Of a stretch of DNA of 64,000 bases, positions 34,521-42,351 are shown one piece after another. The notes beneath the pieces are model-generated. The model ran no database searches. It worked only from the letters and a program-made list of their open reading frames with translations, and was not told the DNA's origin. The DNA comes from Streptomyces sp. CA-278952 (lineage in GTDB: Bacteria > Actinomycetota > Actinomycetes > Streptomycetales > Streptomycetaceae). The stretch is taken from positions 6,200,001 through 6,264,000 of the forward strand of contig NZ_CP112880.1 of NCBI RefSeq assembly GCF_028747205.1, in the 5' to 3' direction. Each line of letters opens with the position of its first letter. Positions within the stretch are counted from its first letter, which is position 1. The translations under genes were made by a program, and so were the position numbers.

Positions 34521-35882
34521 GTGGATCAGCCGACCAGCGGCGCCGGACCGGCCGATGAGGCCGACGGCGGTGCGGAGGTGCTCGGCCGTCCGCTGCCCGA
34601 GGGTGTGCGACGGCGGGTGATCGCGCTGGTCTCGGACGCCTTCGGTGGCCTGACCGTCTCCGAACTGCCCGCCCAGCTACGACAGTACGCCCGGTTCACC
34701 CCGACCCGGCGGGCGAAGTTCGCGGGGAACGCGATGGCCGCCGCCCTCGAGAGCGACGCCCTCTTCCGGCAGCGCATCGGAGAGCGGCTCGGCCAGTCCC
34801 AGCCCGAGCTGACCGGCGCGCTGGAGGCGGGTTCGCCGCCCGCCGCCGCCGATCCCCTCGATGTGGCCGCGGCCGCCTACGTGCTGCGCCCGGTCGGCTG
34901 GGTCAAGCTGGTCGAATCGGCCGGCGAGGAGGTCCAGCGCGCCGACGCGGAACGGGCCGACGAGGAGACCCGGCGCGAACTGGAGCACCTGCGCGAGGAG
35001 CTGGAGCGGGCCCGCGCCCACACCCGCGCCGAGACCGAGCGGCTGCGCACCGAGCTGGAGGCGGCCCGCAAGGAGGCCGAGTCGCTGCACCGCAAGCTGC
35101 GCAGCGCGCTGAGCGAGGTGAAGCGCGGCGAGGCCGCCCTGCGCCGCGGCGCCGCCGAGGCCGACACCGCACGTGCCGATTCGGCCGCCCAGCTCTCCGC
35201 CGCGGAGAGCGAGTCGCGCCGGCTCAAGGGGCGGCTGGGGGAGGCCGAGGCGGCCCTGGAGGCCAGCCGCCGGGCCGCGCGTGAGGGCCGCTCGGTGGAG
35301 GACATGCGGCTGCGGCTGCTCCTGGACACCGTGCTGGACGCGGCCTCGGGGCTGCGGCGGGAGCTGGCGCTTCCCCCGGCGACGACACGTCCCGCCGACA
35401 CCGTGGACGCGGTGGAGCCCGGCCGGATGTCACCCAAGGACATTGCGGCCAGGGCCCTTTCGGAGACCGATCCGGCGCTGCTGGACCAGCTGCTGGCGCT
35501 GCCACAGGCCCACCTCATCGTGGACGGCTACAACGTCACCAAGACCGGCTATCCCCAGATGCCGCTGGAGAAGCAGCGGTTGCGGCTGCTGGGCGGGCTC
35601 TCGGTGCTCGCGGCGCAGACCGGCGCCGAGATGACCTGCGTCTTCGACGGGGCCGAACTGGCCGCCCCGGTGCTGCTGGCCCCGCCCCGGGGCGTACGGG
35701 TGCTGTTCAGCAAGGCCGGGGTCACGGCGGACGAGCTGATCCGCCAACTGGCCCGCGCGGAACCGCCGGGGCGGCCCGTGGTGGTCGTCTCCACCGACCG
35801 GGAGGTGGCGGACGGCGTGGCCAAGGCCGGTGCGCGACCGGTCGCGTCCGTCTTGCTCCTCAAGCGCCTTTCGCGCGTCTAG
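34521..35882 (+). CDS. NYN-domain (YacP-like) putative ribonuclease with coiled coil
   Basis: A 453-residue protein. Residues 1-130 are a helical domain, 130-270 a long coiled coil (Glu/Arg/Ala-rich), and about 320-453 a NYN/PIN-fold domain with IVDGYNVTKTGYP, CVFDGAEL and VSTDREVADGV, holding the acidic residues of a YacP-type nuclease site. YacP (Rae1) of Bacillus is a ribosome-associated endonuclease, so RNA cleavage is a fair guess. The GTG at 34521 has GGGGTGACGGAC upstream. Confidence 0.85.
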   Translation: MDQPTSGAGPADEADGGAEVLGRPLPEGVRRRVIALVSDAFGGLTVSELPAQLRQYARFTPTRRAKFAGNAMAAALESDALFRQRIGERLGQSQPELTGALEAGSPPAAADPLDVAAAAYVLRPVGWVKLVESAGEEVQRADAERADEETRRELEHLREELERARAHTRAETERLRTELEAARKEAESLHRKLRSALSEVKRGEAALRRGAAEADTARADSAAQLSAAESESRRLKGRLGEAEAALEASRRAAREGRSVEDMRLRLLLDTVLDAASGLRRELALPPATTRPADTVDAVEPGRMSPKDIAARALSETDPALLDQLLALPQAHLIVDGYNVTKTGYPQMPLEKQRLRLLGGLSVLAAQTGAEMTCVFDGAELAAPVLLAPPRGVRVLFSKAGVTADELIRQLARAEPPGRPVVVVSTDREVADGVAKAGARPVASVLLLKRLSRV

Positions 35883-36004
35883 CGGGATATGCGCGACATG
35901 TGTGGCATGCCGTATTTCTGGGAACGTACCGTCAAGTCGCCGCTACACGCGGTGGAGTGAGAGTAAAGAAGTGCCCGGTGTGACGAGAAAAATCCTGTGA
36001 GGAT

Positions 36005-36034
36005 TTGAACTGATCACAAGATGGTCACTAGGGT
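36005..36034 (+). promoter_or_regulatory. Probable vegetative promoter of the first NlpC/P60 gene
   Basis: TTGAAC (36005-36010) and TAGGGT (36029-36034) are 18 nt apart and resemble HrdB promoters. The expected start near 36041 lies just before the riboswitch-like leader. Confidence 0.55.
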
Positions 36035-36049
36035 CAGGCCTCGAACCTT

Positions 36050-36155
36050 CGCACGGTTGATCACCCATCGGGGGTGACGGCGAAGGAACCGCCGAGTCCG
36101 TCATGTGCACGGAGCCGGGGAATCTTTCCCCCACAGCCCGGTAGGCGGCTCTGAG
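36050..36155 (+). ncRNA. Probable c-di-AMP (ydaO-yuaA) riboswitch
   Basis: The leader contains GAGTCCGT and ACGGAGCCGGGGAAT, which match the conserved ydaO stem and GAGC-GGGGA core, and then CCCGGTAGGCGGC followed by a purine-rich AGGAAGAAGGAG ribosome site. ydaO-type switches are known before Streptomyces cell-wall hydrolase genes such as rpfA, where c-di-AMP lowers expression. The boundaries are approximate; confirmation needs a covariance search. Confidence 0.65.
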
Positions 36156-36174
36156 GAAGAAGGAGCTCGCCTTC

Positions 36175-37200
36175 GTGGCGTCCCACCGTCGTCCCAAGCA
36201 GCCGAGCCGCACCCGCGTGACCGTGCTCACCGCGACCGCCGCCGCGGCCGTGGCCCTGACCTCCCAGGCCGCCCACGCCGACCCCAAGCCGAGCAAGAGC
36301 GAAGTCAAGGCGAAGGTCGACGATCTCTACCACGAGGCCGAGGCGGCCACCGAGAAGTACAACGGGGCCAAGGAGCAGCAGGACAACCTGAAGAAGGAAG
36401 TCGACGCGCTCCAGGACAAGGTCGCCCGCGGCCAGGCCGAGCTCAACACGCTGCGCACCGAACTCGGTTCGATCGCCACCGCGCAGTACCGCTCCGGTGG
36501 CATCGACCCCTCCGTGGCCCTCTTCCTCGCCTCGGACCCGGACAGCTTCCTCGACCAGGCCTCCGCGCTCGACCAGCTGACGGTCAAGCAGACGGAGTCG
36601 CTGCAGAAGATCCAGTCCAAGCAGCGCACCCTCGCCCAGCAGCGCAAGGAAGCCCAGGACAAGCTCGGCGACCTCGCCGACGTCCGCAAGGCGCTCGGCG
36701 AGAACAAGAAGAAGTACCAGGGCAAACTGGCCGACGCCCAGCAGCTGCTCAACACGCTGACCCAGGCCGAACGCGCCAAGATCAAGAAGGACGAGCAGCG
36801 CGCCAGCCGCGCCGCCGGAGACCGGGTCGAACTCGGCAACGAGTCCCCCGCGTCCGGCCGTGGAGCCGCCGCCCTGGCCGCCGCCGCCACGCAGATCGGC
36901 AAGCCGTACGTCTCCGGCGGCTCGGGCCCCAACTCGTACGACTGCTCCGGGCTGACCCAGTGGGCCTTCGCCCAGGCCGGCGTCTCCATCACCCGGACCA
37001 CGTTCACCCAGCACAACGACGGCACGAAGATCGGCCGCAGCCAGCTCAAGCCGGGCGACCTGGTCTTCTTCAACAACCTGGCGCACGTCGGCTTCTACGC
37101 CGGCAACAACCAGATCCTGCACGCCCCGAAGCCGGGCACCAACGTCCGCTACGAGTCGATGGACTACATGGGCACCTTCCAGTTCGGCGTCCGCATCTGA
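36175..37200 (+). CDS. NlpC/P60 peptidoglycan endopeptidase (first paralogue)
   Basis: A 341-residue secreted hydrolase. It has a signal peptide (about 1-38, cut after SQAAHA), a long coiled coil (about 40-215) and a C-terminal NlpC/P60 domain with catalytic Cys257 (YDCSGLTQWAF), His304 (LAHVGFYAG) and His316. It cleaves D-Glu to diamino acid bonds in wall peptides; the coiled coil probably autoregulates or docks the enzyme (RipA/CwlO style). The GTG at 36175 has AAGGAG 10 nt upstream. A c-di-AMP riboswitch-like leader precedes it. Confidence 0.94.
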   Translation: MASHRRPKQPSRTRVTVLTATAAAAVALTSQAAHADPKPSKSEVKAKVDDLYHEAEAATEKYNGAKEQQDNLKKEVDALQDKVARGQAELNTLRTELGSIATAQYRSGGIDPSVALFLASDPDSFLDQASALDQLTVKQTESLQKIQSKQRTLAQQRKEAQDKLGDLADVRKALGENKKKYQGKLADAQQLLNTLTQAERAKIKKDEQRASRAAGDRVELGNESPASGRGAAALAAAATQIGKPYVSGGSGPNSYDCSGLTQWAFAQAGVSITRTTFTQHNDGTKIGRSQLKPGDLVFFNNLAHVGFYAGNNQILHAPKPGTNVRYESMDYMGTFQFGVRI

Positions 37201-37255
37201 CGTCACGGCATGCCCGCGGCACGCCCGAACGAGGGAATTGCCGGGCACCACACTG

Positions 37256-37302
37256 ACGCCCCGCCCCGCCGGAGACCAAGGTCACCGGCGGGGCGGGGGC
37301 GT
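37256..37302 (+). terminator. Terminator between the two NlpC/P60 genes
   Basis: ACGCCCCGCCCCGCCGG (37256-37272) pairs with 37285-37302 with one bulged G; the loop contains a nested GACC/GGTC stem. The two hydrolase genes are therefore separate transcription units. Confidence 0.8.
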
Positions 37303-37454
37303 CTGCCCCCTCTGTCGCCATCGGCGCGGTCTTTTGCCGGTGCGTAGTCGCCCGATTACTGTCTGGCTGCCGCGCAGCTCCCGGTCTCCGTCCGCCCGTC
37401 CCGGGCGGCAGGGGCTGCGCACTACCGCGTCAGCGGAAGGGAGTGCGGCTACCT

Positions 37455-38483
37455 GTGGTGTCCCATCGCCGTTCCACACAGTCCGGCTTCACCAGAGGCG
37501 TCCGGACCACGGTCATCTCGGCGGCCGCCGCCACCGCGGCCGCGACGCTGACCGGGGCCCCGGCGAGCGCCGACCCGCAGGACACCCGGGAGAGTGCCAA
37601 GGCCGCCGTCGACCGCCTCTACGGTGAGGCCGAGCAGGCCACCGAGCGCTACAACGAGGCCGGGGAGCGCGTGGACCGGTTGCGCGGCGAGGCGGACCGC
37701 GCCCAGGACGCCACGGCCCGGAGCCAGGAGCGGGTCAACCGGATGCGCGACGCGCTCGGCGCGATGGCGGGCGCGCAGTACCGCGCCGGCTCCATCGACC
37801 CGGCGCTCGCCCTGCTGCTCTCCGCCGACCCGGACACCTACCTGGAGCGGGCCGCCGCCCTCGACCGGGCCGGCGCCCGCCAGGCGATGACCCTGGACAA
37901 GCTGCGGCACGCGCAGCGGAAGCTCGCCCAGACCCGTGCGGAGACCACCCGCGCCCTGACCGAGCTGGAGCGCAACCGGGCCGCCGTCACCCGCCACAAG
38001 CGCGCCGTCGAGTCCAAGCTCCGCGAGGCCCGCCGGCTGCTGGACTCGCTGCCGCCGGAGGAACGCGCCGACTTCGAACGGGCCTCGCGCTCCGGCCGCG
38101 AGGGGCTGCCCGACCTCTCCGGCGTCGCCCCCGGTTCGGGCCGCGCGATGTCCGCCGTGGCCGCCGCCCACCAGGCGCTCGGCAGACCCTACGTCTGGGG
38201 CGCCAACGGGCCCTCCGGATTCGACTGTTCCGGCCTGATGCAGTGGGCCTACGCCCAGGCGGGGGTGAGCCTGCCCCGCACCTCCCAGGCCCAGCGCTAC
38301 GCGGGCCGCATGGTGCCCCTCTCCCAGGCGCTCCCCGGTGACCTGGTCGCCTACCGCGCGGACGCCAGCCACATCGGCATGTACGTCGGCAACGGCCAGG
38401 TCATCCACGCCCCCTACCCGGGCGCCCCGGTCCGCTACGACCCGGTCGGCATGATGCCCGTCTCCTCGGTGACCCGGATCTGA
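37455..38483 (+). CDS. NlpC/P60 peptidoglycan endopeptidase (second paralogue)
   Basis: A 342-residue hydrolase clearly paralogous to the gene at 36175: same signal peptide start (SHRRS versus SHRRP), same coiled coil (AVDRLYGEAEQATERYNEA), same NlpC/P60 end with catalytic Cys in FDCSGLMQWAYAQAGVS and His in SHIGMYVGNGQVIHAP. Its coiled coil has more Arg and Ala and less Lys. GTG codons at 37443, 37455 and 37458 are possible starts; 37455 fits the paralogue and GGAAGGGAG spacing. No ydaO-type leader was seen. A lipoprotein gene follows after 34 nt. Confidence 0.92.
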   Translation: MVSHRRSTQSGFTRGVRTTVISAAAATAAATLTGAPASADPQDTRESAKAAVDRLYGEAEQATERYNEAGERVDRLRGEADRAQDATARSQERVNRMRDALGAMAGAQYRAGSIDPALALLLSADPDTYLERAAALDRAGARQAMTLDKLRHAQRKLAQTRAETTRALTELERNRAAVTRHKRAVESKLREARRLLDSLPPEERADFERASRSGREGLPDLSGVAPGSGRAMSAVAAAHQALGRPYVWGANGPSGFDCSGLMQWAYAQAGVSLPRTSQAQRYAGRMVPLSQALPGDLVAYRADASHIGMYVGNGQVIHAPYPGAPVRYDPVGMMPVSSVTRI

Positions 38484-38517
38484 CCGTAGGACCGGATCTG
38501 ACCGTACGATCGGCAGG

Positions 38518-39774
38518 GTGGCCGTACGAGGACGTGACGCGCGAGGGGGACGCCCCCGGGGACGACGGCGGGTGGCGGGCCCGCTGCTCGCCGTGCTCCT
38601 GACCGCGTCCGCCTGCACGGCCACCGCCGAGCCGGACTCCTCCCTCACCACCGGCGCCCTCGACGCCACCCTGGAACGCCGCGCGGCGGCCGTCCTCGCC
38701 CGCGACCCGGCGGGGTACGTCGAGGGCCTCGCGCCGGACGCCGCGAAGCTGCGGGCCGCCCAGCGCACCGAGCTGGACCGGCTCGCCGACGTGCCCCTGA
38801 AGTCCTGGGCCTACGACGTCAAGGACATCACCGAGCAGGACGGGCAGTGGGCCACCGCCGACGTGGAGCTGCGCTACCGCATCGACGGGTACGACACCGC
38901 CCCGGTCGCCACCCGCCGCGTCCTGGAGCTGATGCGCGACGGCGAGCGCTGGTACATCACCGCCGACCGGCCCGCCAAGGGCGCCTCCGGGCAGCTGTGG
39001 CAGCAGGGGGACGTCGAGGTCGTCGAGGGCGCCCACAGCATCGTCCTGGGCGTCGGCCAGTCCGAGAACGAGCTGCGCCAGGTCGCCGACACCGTGGACC
39101 TCGCCGTACCGGCCGTCTCGGACGCCTGGCCGCGCCCCTGGACCCGCCGGGTGGTCGTCCTCGTCCCGGACTCCGTCGAGGACATGGCGGGGCTCCTGGG
39201 CTCGCCGGAGTCCAGCTACCGGGGCATCGCCGCCGTCACCACCGGCGAGGTCGGCGGGACCGGCGAGCGCCCGGCCATCGCCGACCGGGTGATCGTCAAC
39301 CCGCAGGCGTACGCCACCCTGGGCAGTTTCGGGCAGCGGATCGTCCTGACCCATGAGACGACCCACGTCGCCACCCGGACCAGCACCTCCACGGCCACCC
39401 CGGTCTGGCTCTCCGAGGGCTTCGCCGACTGGACCGCCTACCGGGGCGAGGACCGCGCCGCCGACACCATCGCCCCCGAGCTGGCCGACGCAGTCCGCAG
39501 CGGCCGGACCCCCGCCGGACTCCCCGCCGACCCGGACTTCGGCTTCGACGGCGACCCGGCGAAGCTCGCGGGGGCCTACGAGGGCGGCTGGCTGGCCTGC
39601 GAGCTGATCGCGGAGCGGTGGGGCAAGGAGAAGCTGATCGCCTTCTACGAGGCCGTCGGCGCGCACGACGGGCGCGAGGGGGCGGTGGAGCAGGCGCTGA
39701 ACGCGGTGCTCGACACCACCCCCGAGCAGTTCACCGCCGACTGGCGCGACTACCTCGCCACCCGGCTCGGCTGA
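38518..39774 (+). CDS. Lipoprotein with gluzincin (peptidase MA-like) metalloprotease signature
   Basis: A 418-residue lipoprotein (signal ending LLTASAC, Cys about 33). Near residue 279 lies a zinc motif HETTH with a downstream Glu300 in LSEGFADW, the HExxH-plus-E pattern of gluzincins. The N-terminal half is an NTF2-like or beta-rich domain with RRVLELMRDGERWYIT. Substrate unknown; an external protease or peptidase is likely. GTG at 38518 has a weak ribosome site. It follows the second NlpC/P60 gene closely, so they are probably co-transcribed. The end overlaps the convergent GT87 gene by 25 nt. Confidence 0.8.
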   Translation: MAVRGRDARGGRPRGRRRVAGPLLAVLLTASACTATAEPDSSLTTGALDATLERRAAAVLARDPAGYVEGLAPDAAKLRAAQRTELDRLADVPLKSWAYDVKDITEQDGQWATADVELRYRIDGYDTAPVATRRVLELMRDGERWYITADRPAKGASGQLWQQGDVEVVEGAHSIVLGVGQSENELRQVADTVDLAVPAVSDAWPRPWTRRVVVLVPDSVEDMAGLLGSPESSYRGIAAVTTGEVGGTGERPAIADRVIVNPQAYATLGSFGQRIVLTHETTHVATRTSTSTATPVWLSEGFADWTAYRGEDRAADTIAPELADAVRSGRTPAGLPADPDFGFDGDPAKLAGAYEGGWLACELIAERWGKEKLIAFYEAVGAHDGREGAVEQALNAVLDTTPEQFTADWRDYLATRLG

Positions 39775-41015
39775 CCCCCGCCCGCGGGAAGAGCACCCCG
39801 GACACGCGGTCTCCCCGGCACCGTCGACCGCCACAGCCGCCGCGCCGCGACCAGCGAGGCCGCCACCAGCAGCCCGTTCCGTACGAGAAGGAGCGCCACG
39901 CCCCACGCGTCGCTCGCCACCACATGGCCGAAGCCGACCGGGAACTCCAGCAGCGTCACCCCCGCCGCCACCAGCACCAGCACGGCCGGAAGCGTCATCG
40001 CCGCCCCCCGGAACACCAGGCACACCGCCGCCAGCCCGACCAGCCACACCACGTACTGCGGGCTGATCACCCGGCTGGTGACCGTGCACAGCAGCACCGC
40101 GGTGAACGCCGCCTCGGCCGGGGTGTGCGCGGCGAACGTCCGGGCCCGCAGCCGCCACAGCAGCAGCCAGCCCAGCGCCAGGACCCCGAGCCCCAGCGCC
40201 AGCGTCGACACCAGGCCCACATGCGGGCCGAGGAACTCCAGCGAGCCGTAGCGCAGCTCCACCCGTCCCTCCCAGCCGAAGTGCCGCGCCACGTGGAAGA
40301 CCAGCGCCCCCAGCGACTCGACCTCGGTGCCCCGGTCCCGCTGGAAGGCCAGGAACGCGAACGCCCCCGGCATCCACAGCGCGAACGCCGCCGCGAGCCC
40401 CGCCGCCGTCAGCACCGCCGACGTCCACGCGGCCCGCGTCGGACGCCCTTTGCGCACCCCGACGAGCAGCAGCGCGGGCCACCCCTTCAGCAGCGCCCCG
40501 AACGCCGCCAGCACCCCGAGCGCACGGGGCCGGCGCACCCCCGCCAGCAGCGCCGCCACCGCGACCGCCGTCACCATCAGGTCGTAGCGGGCGTAGACCG
40601 TCGGACCCAGCAGCGGCACTCCCGCGATCCACACCCAGGCTCCCGCCGCCCTTATGCCCGGCCACCGCCCCGCATACAGCAGCAGCCCCAGCACCAGGGC
40701 GTCGCAGAGCAGCACCAGCACGAAGAACGCGGTCGCGTACTCCAGGAACGGCAGCAGGGCGGGGGAGAGGATCGCCAGGGCGGCCCCGGGCGGGTACTGC
40801 CAGGTGACGTCGTCCAGCGGATACGTGCCGGTCAGCAGCGTCTCGTACCAGCTCCGGTAGATCACCGACACGTCCACCGTGACGTCCGGGCCGGGCACGG
40901 TGACCACCTTGAACACGCAGGCCAGCAGCCAGGCCCGGGTCAGCGCCCACAGCACGTACGGCCACGGCCCGGCGCCGATGGGTTCCCGTCCCGTCATCGC
41001 CGTCCTCGCCGTCAT
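39750..41015 (-). CDS. GT87-type (DUF2029) polyprenyl-phosphate-mannose mannosyltransferase homologue
   Basis: A 421-residue polytopic membrane protein with about 10-11 helices. Acidic residues in the first external loop (DVTVDVSVIYRSWYETLLTG, DVTWQYPPGA) are as expected for GT-C glycosyltransferases that take mannose from polyprenyl-phosphate-mannose. The gene order GT87, PimB-type GT4 and FadD15-type ligase matches mycobacteria, where Rv2181 adds alpha-1,2-mannose to lipomannan; this supports the assignment but not the acceptor. The ATG at 41015 has AGAGGCGGCG upstream. Its 3' end overlaps the convergent lipoprotein gene. Confidence 0.8.
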   Translation of the reverse strand: MTARTAMTGREPIGAGPWPYVLWALTRAWLLACVFKVVTVPGPDVTVDVSVIYRSWYETLLTGTYPLDDVTWQYPPGAALAILSPALLPFLEYATAFFVLVLLCDALVLGLLLYAGRWPGIRAAGAWVWIAGVPLLGPTVYARYDLMVTAVAVAALLAGVRRPRALGVLAAFGALLKGWPALLLVGVRKGRPTRAAWTSAVLTAAGLAAAFALWMPGAFAFLAFQRDRGTEVESLGALVFHVARHFGWEGRVELRYGSLEFLGPHVGLVSTLALGLGVLALGWLLLWRLRARTFAAHTPAEAAFTAVLLCTVTSRVISPQYVVWLVGLAAVCLVFRGAAMTLPAVLVLVAAGVTLLEFPVGFGHVVASDAWGVALLLVRNGLLVAASLVAARRLWRSTVPGRPRVRGALPAGGGQPSRVAR

Positions 41016-41121
41016 CGCCGCCTCTTCGTCGCTCGTGTCCGGCCGGGTTCCCGGCGGCTCATGATGCCGCCGGCAGAGCGCGTCAGCGGTGAAGCGCGGC
41101 CGTTCGGTACTGTCGGCGACG

Positions 41122-42264
41122 ATGGACAAGACCTTGATCGTGACCAACGACTTCCCGCCCCGCCCCGGTGGCATCCAGGCGTTCCTGCACAACATGGCGC
41201 TGCGCCTGGATCCCGACCGGGTCGTCGTCTACGCCTCCACCTGGAAGCGCGGTGAGGAGGGCGCGGCGGCCACCGCCGCCTTCGACGCCGAGCAGCCGTT
41301 CCCCGTGGTCCGCGACCGGACGACGATGCTGCTGCCGACTCCGCGCGTCACCAACCAAGCCACCGGTCTGCTGCGCGAACACGGCTGCACCTCCGTCTGG
41401 TTCGGCGCCGCCGCCCCGCTCGGCCTGATGGCCCCCGCGCTGCGCCGCGCGGGCGCCCGGCGCCTCGTCGCCACCACCCACGGCCACGAGGCCGGCTGGG
41501 CGCAACTGCCCGCCTCCCGACAGCTGCTGCGCCGGATCGGCGATGCCACGGACACGATCACCTACCTCGGTGAGTACACCCGCTCCCGGATCGCCGGGGC
41601 CCTCACCCCCGAGGCCGCCGGGCGCATGGTCCAACTGCCGCCCGGCGTCGACGAGAACACCTTCCACCCGGCGTCCGGCGGCGACCGGGTCCGGGCCCGT
41701 CTCGGGCTCTCGGACCGCCCCGTGGTCGTCTGCGTCTCCCGCCTGGTGCCCCGCAAGGGCCAGGACACGCTGATCCTCGCCATGCCCGCGATCCTCGCGC
41801 GGATCCCGGACGCGGTGCTGCTGATCGTCGGCGGCGGACCGTACGCCAAGGACCTGGAGCGGCTCGCGGCCCAGACCGGGGTCCAGGACTCGGTGCGCTT
41901 CACCGGACCGGTGCCCTGGGCCGAGCTGCCCGCGCACTACGGGGCCGGGGACGTCTTCGCGATGCCCTGCCGCACCCGGCGGCGGGGGCTCGACGTGGAG
42001 GGCCTCGGGATCGTCTACCTGGAGGCGTCCGCGACCGGGCTGCCCGTGGTGGCAGGCGACTCGGGCGGCGCCCCGGACGCGGTGCTCGACGGCGAGACCG
42101 GGTGGGTGGTGCGCGGCGGCAGCGCCGAGGAGTCGGCGGACCGGATCGTGACGCTGCTCGGCGACCCGGAGCTGCGGCAGCGGATGGGGGAGCGGGGCCG
42201 GGCCTGGGTCGAGGAGAAGTGGCGCTGGGACCTGCTGGCGGAGAAGCTCAAGACCCTGCTGTGA
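41122..42264 (+). CDS. GT4 glycosyltransferase, PimB-like (phosphatidylinositol mannoside pathway)
   Basis: A 380-residue GT-B enzyme. The N-terminal acceptor domain starts TLIVTNDFPPRPGGIQAFLHNMA, and the nucleotide-binding half has CVSRLVPRKGQDTLI, the GDP-sugar EX7E region GLGIVYLEASATGLPVVAGDSGGAPD, and HGHEAGW. It matches PimB' (Rv2188c) that transfers the second mannose in PIM synthesis; Streptomyces makes PIMs too. ATG at 41122 gives the family N-terminus, though a GTG at 41089 is possible. It is divergent from the GT87 gene, so both may share control. Confidence 0.88.
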   Translation: MDKTLIVTNDFPPRPGGIQAFLHNMALRLDPDRVVVYASTWKRGEEGAAATAAFDAEQPFPVVRDRTTMLLPTPRVTNQATGLLREHGCTSVWFGAAAPLGLMAPALRRAGARRLVATTHGHEAGWAQLPASRQLLRRIGDATDTITYLGEYTRSRIAGALTPEAAGRMVQLPPGVDENTFHPASGGDRVRARLGLSDRPVVVCVSRLVPRKGQDTLILAMPAILARIPDAVLLIVGGGPYAKDLERLAAQTGVQDSVRFTGPVPWAELPAHYGAGDVFAMPCRTRRRGLDVEGLGIVYLEASATGLPVVAGDSGGAPDAVLDGETGWVVRGGSAEESADRIVTLLGDPELRQRMGERGRAWVEEKWRWDLLAEKLKTLL

Positions 42265-42276
42265 CCACGCCGTACG

Positions 42277-42319
42277 ACGGAGGGGCCCGCGCCTGGTCAC
42301 CAGGCGCGAGCCCCTCCGT
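42277..42319. terminator. Bidirectional terminator between the GT4 and acyl-CoA ligase genes
   Basis: A stem of about 20 bp with one C-A mismatch (42277-42296 with 42300-42319) and a 3-nt TCA loop lies between two convergent genes. Confidence 0.85.
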
Positions 42320-42351
42320 ACGCGTGACACCACTCAAGGGCGGTACACCCC

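Noticed and set aside
37303..37454. A second c-di-AMP riboswitch before the second NlpC/P60 gene
   Set aside because: The GAGTCC...GGAGCCGGGGA core seen before the first paralogue could not be found here.
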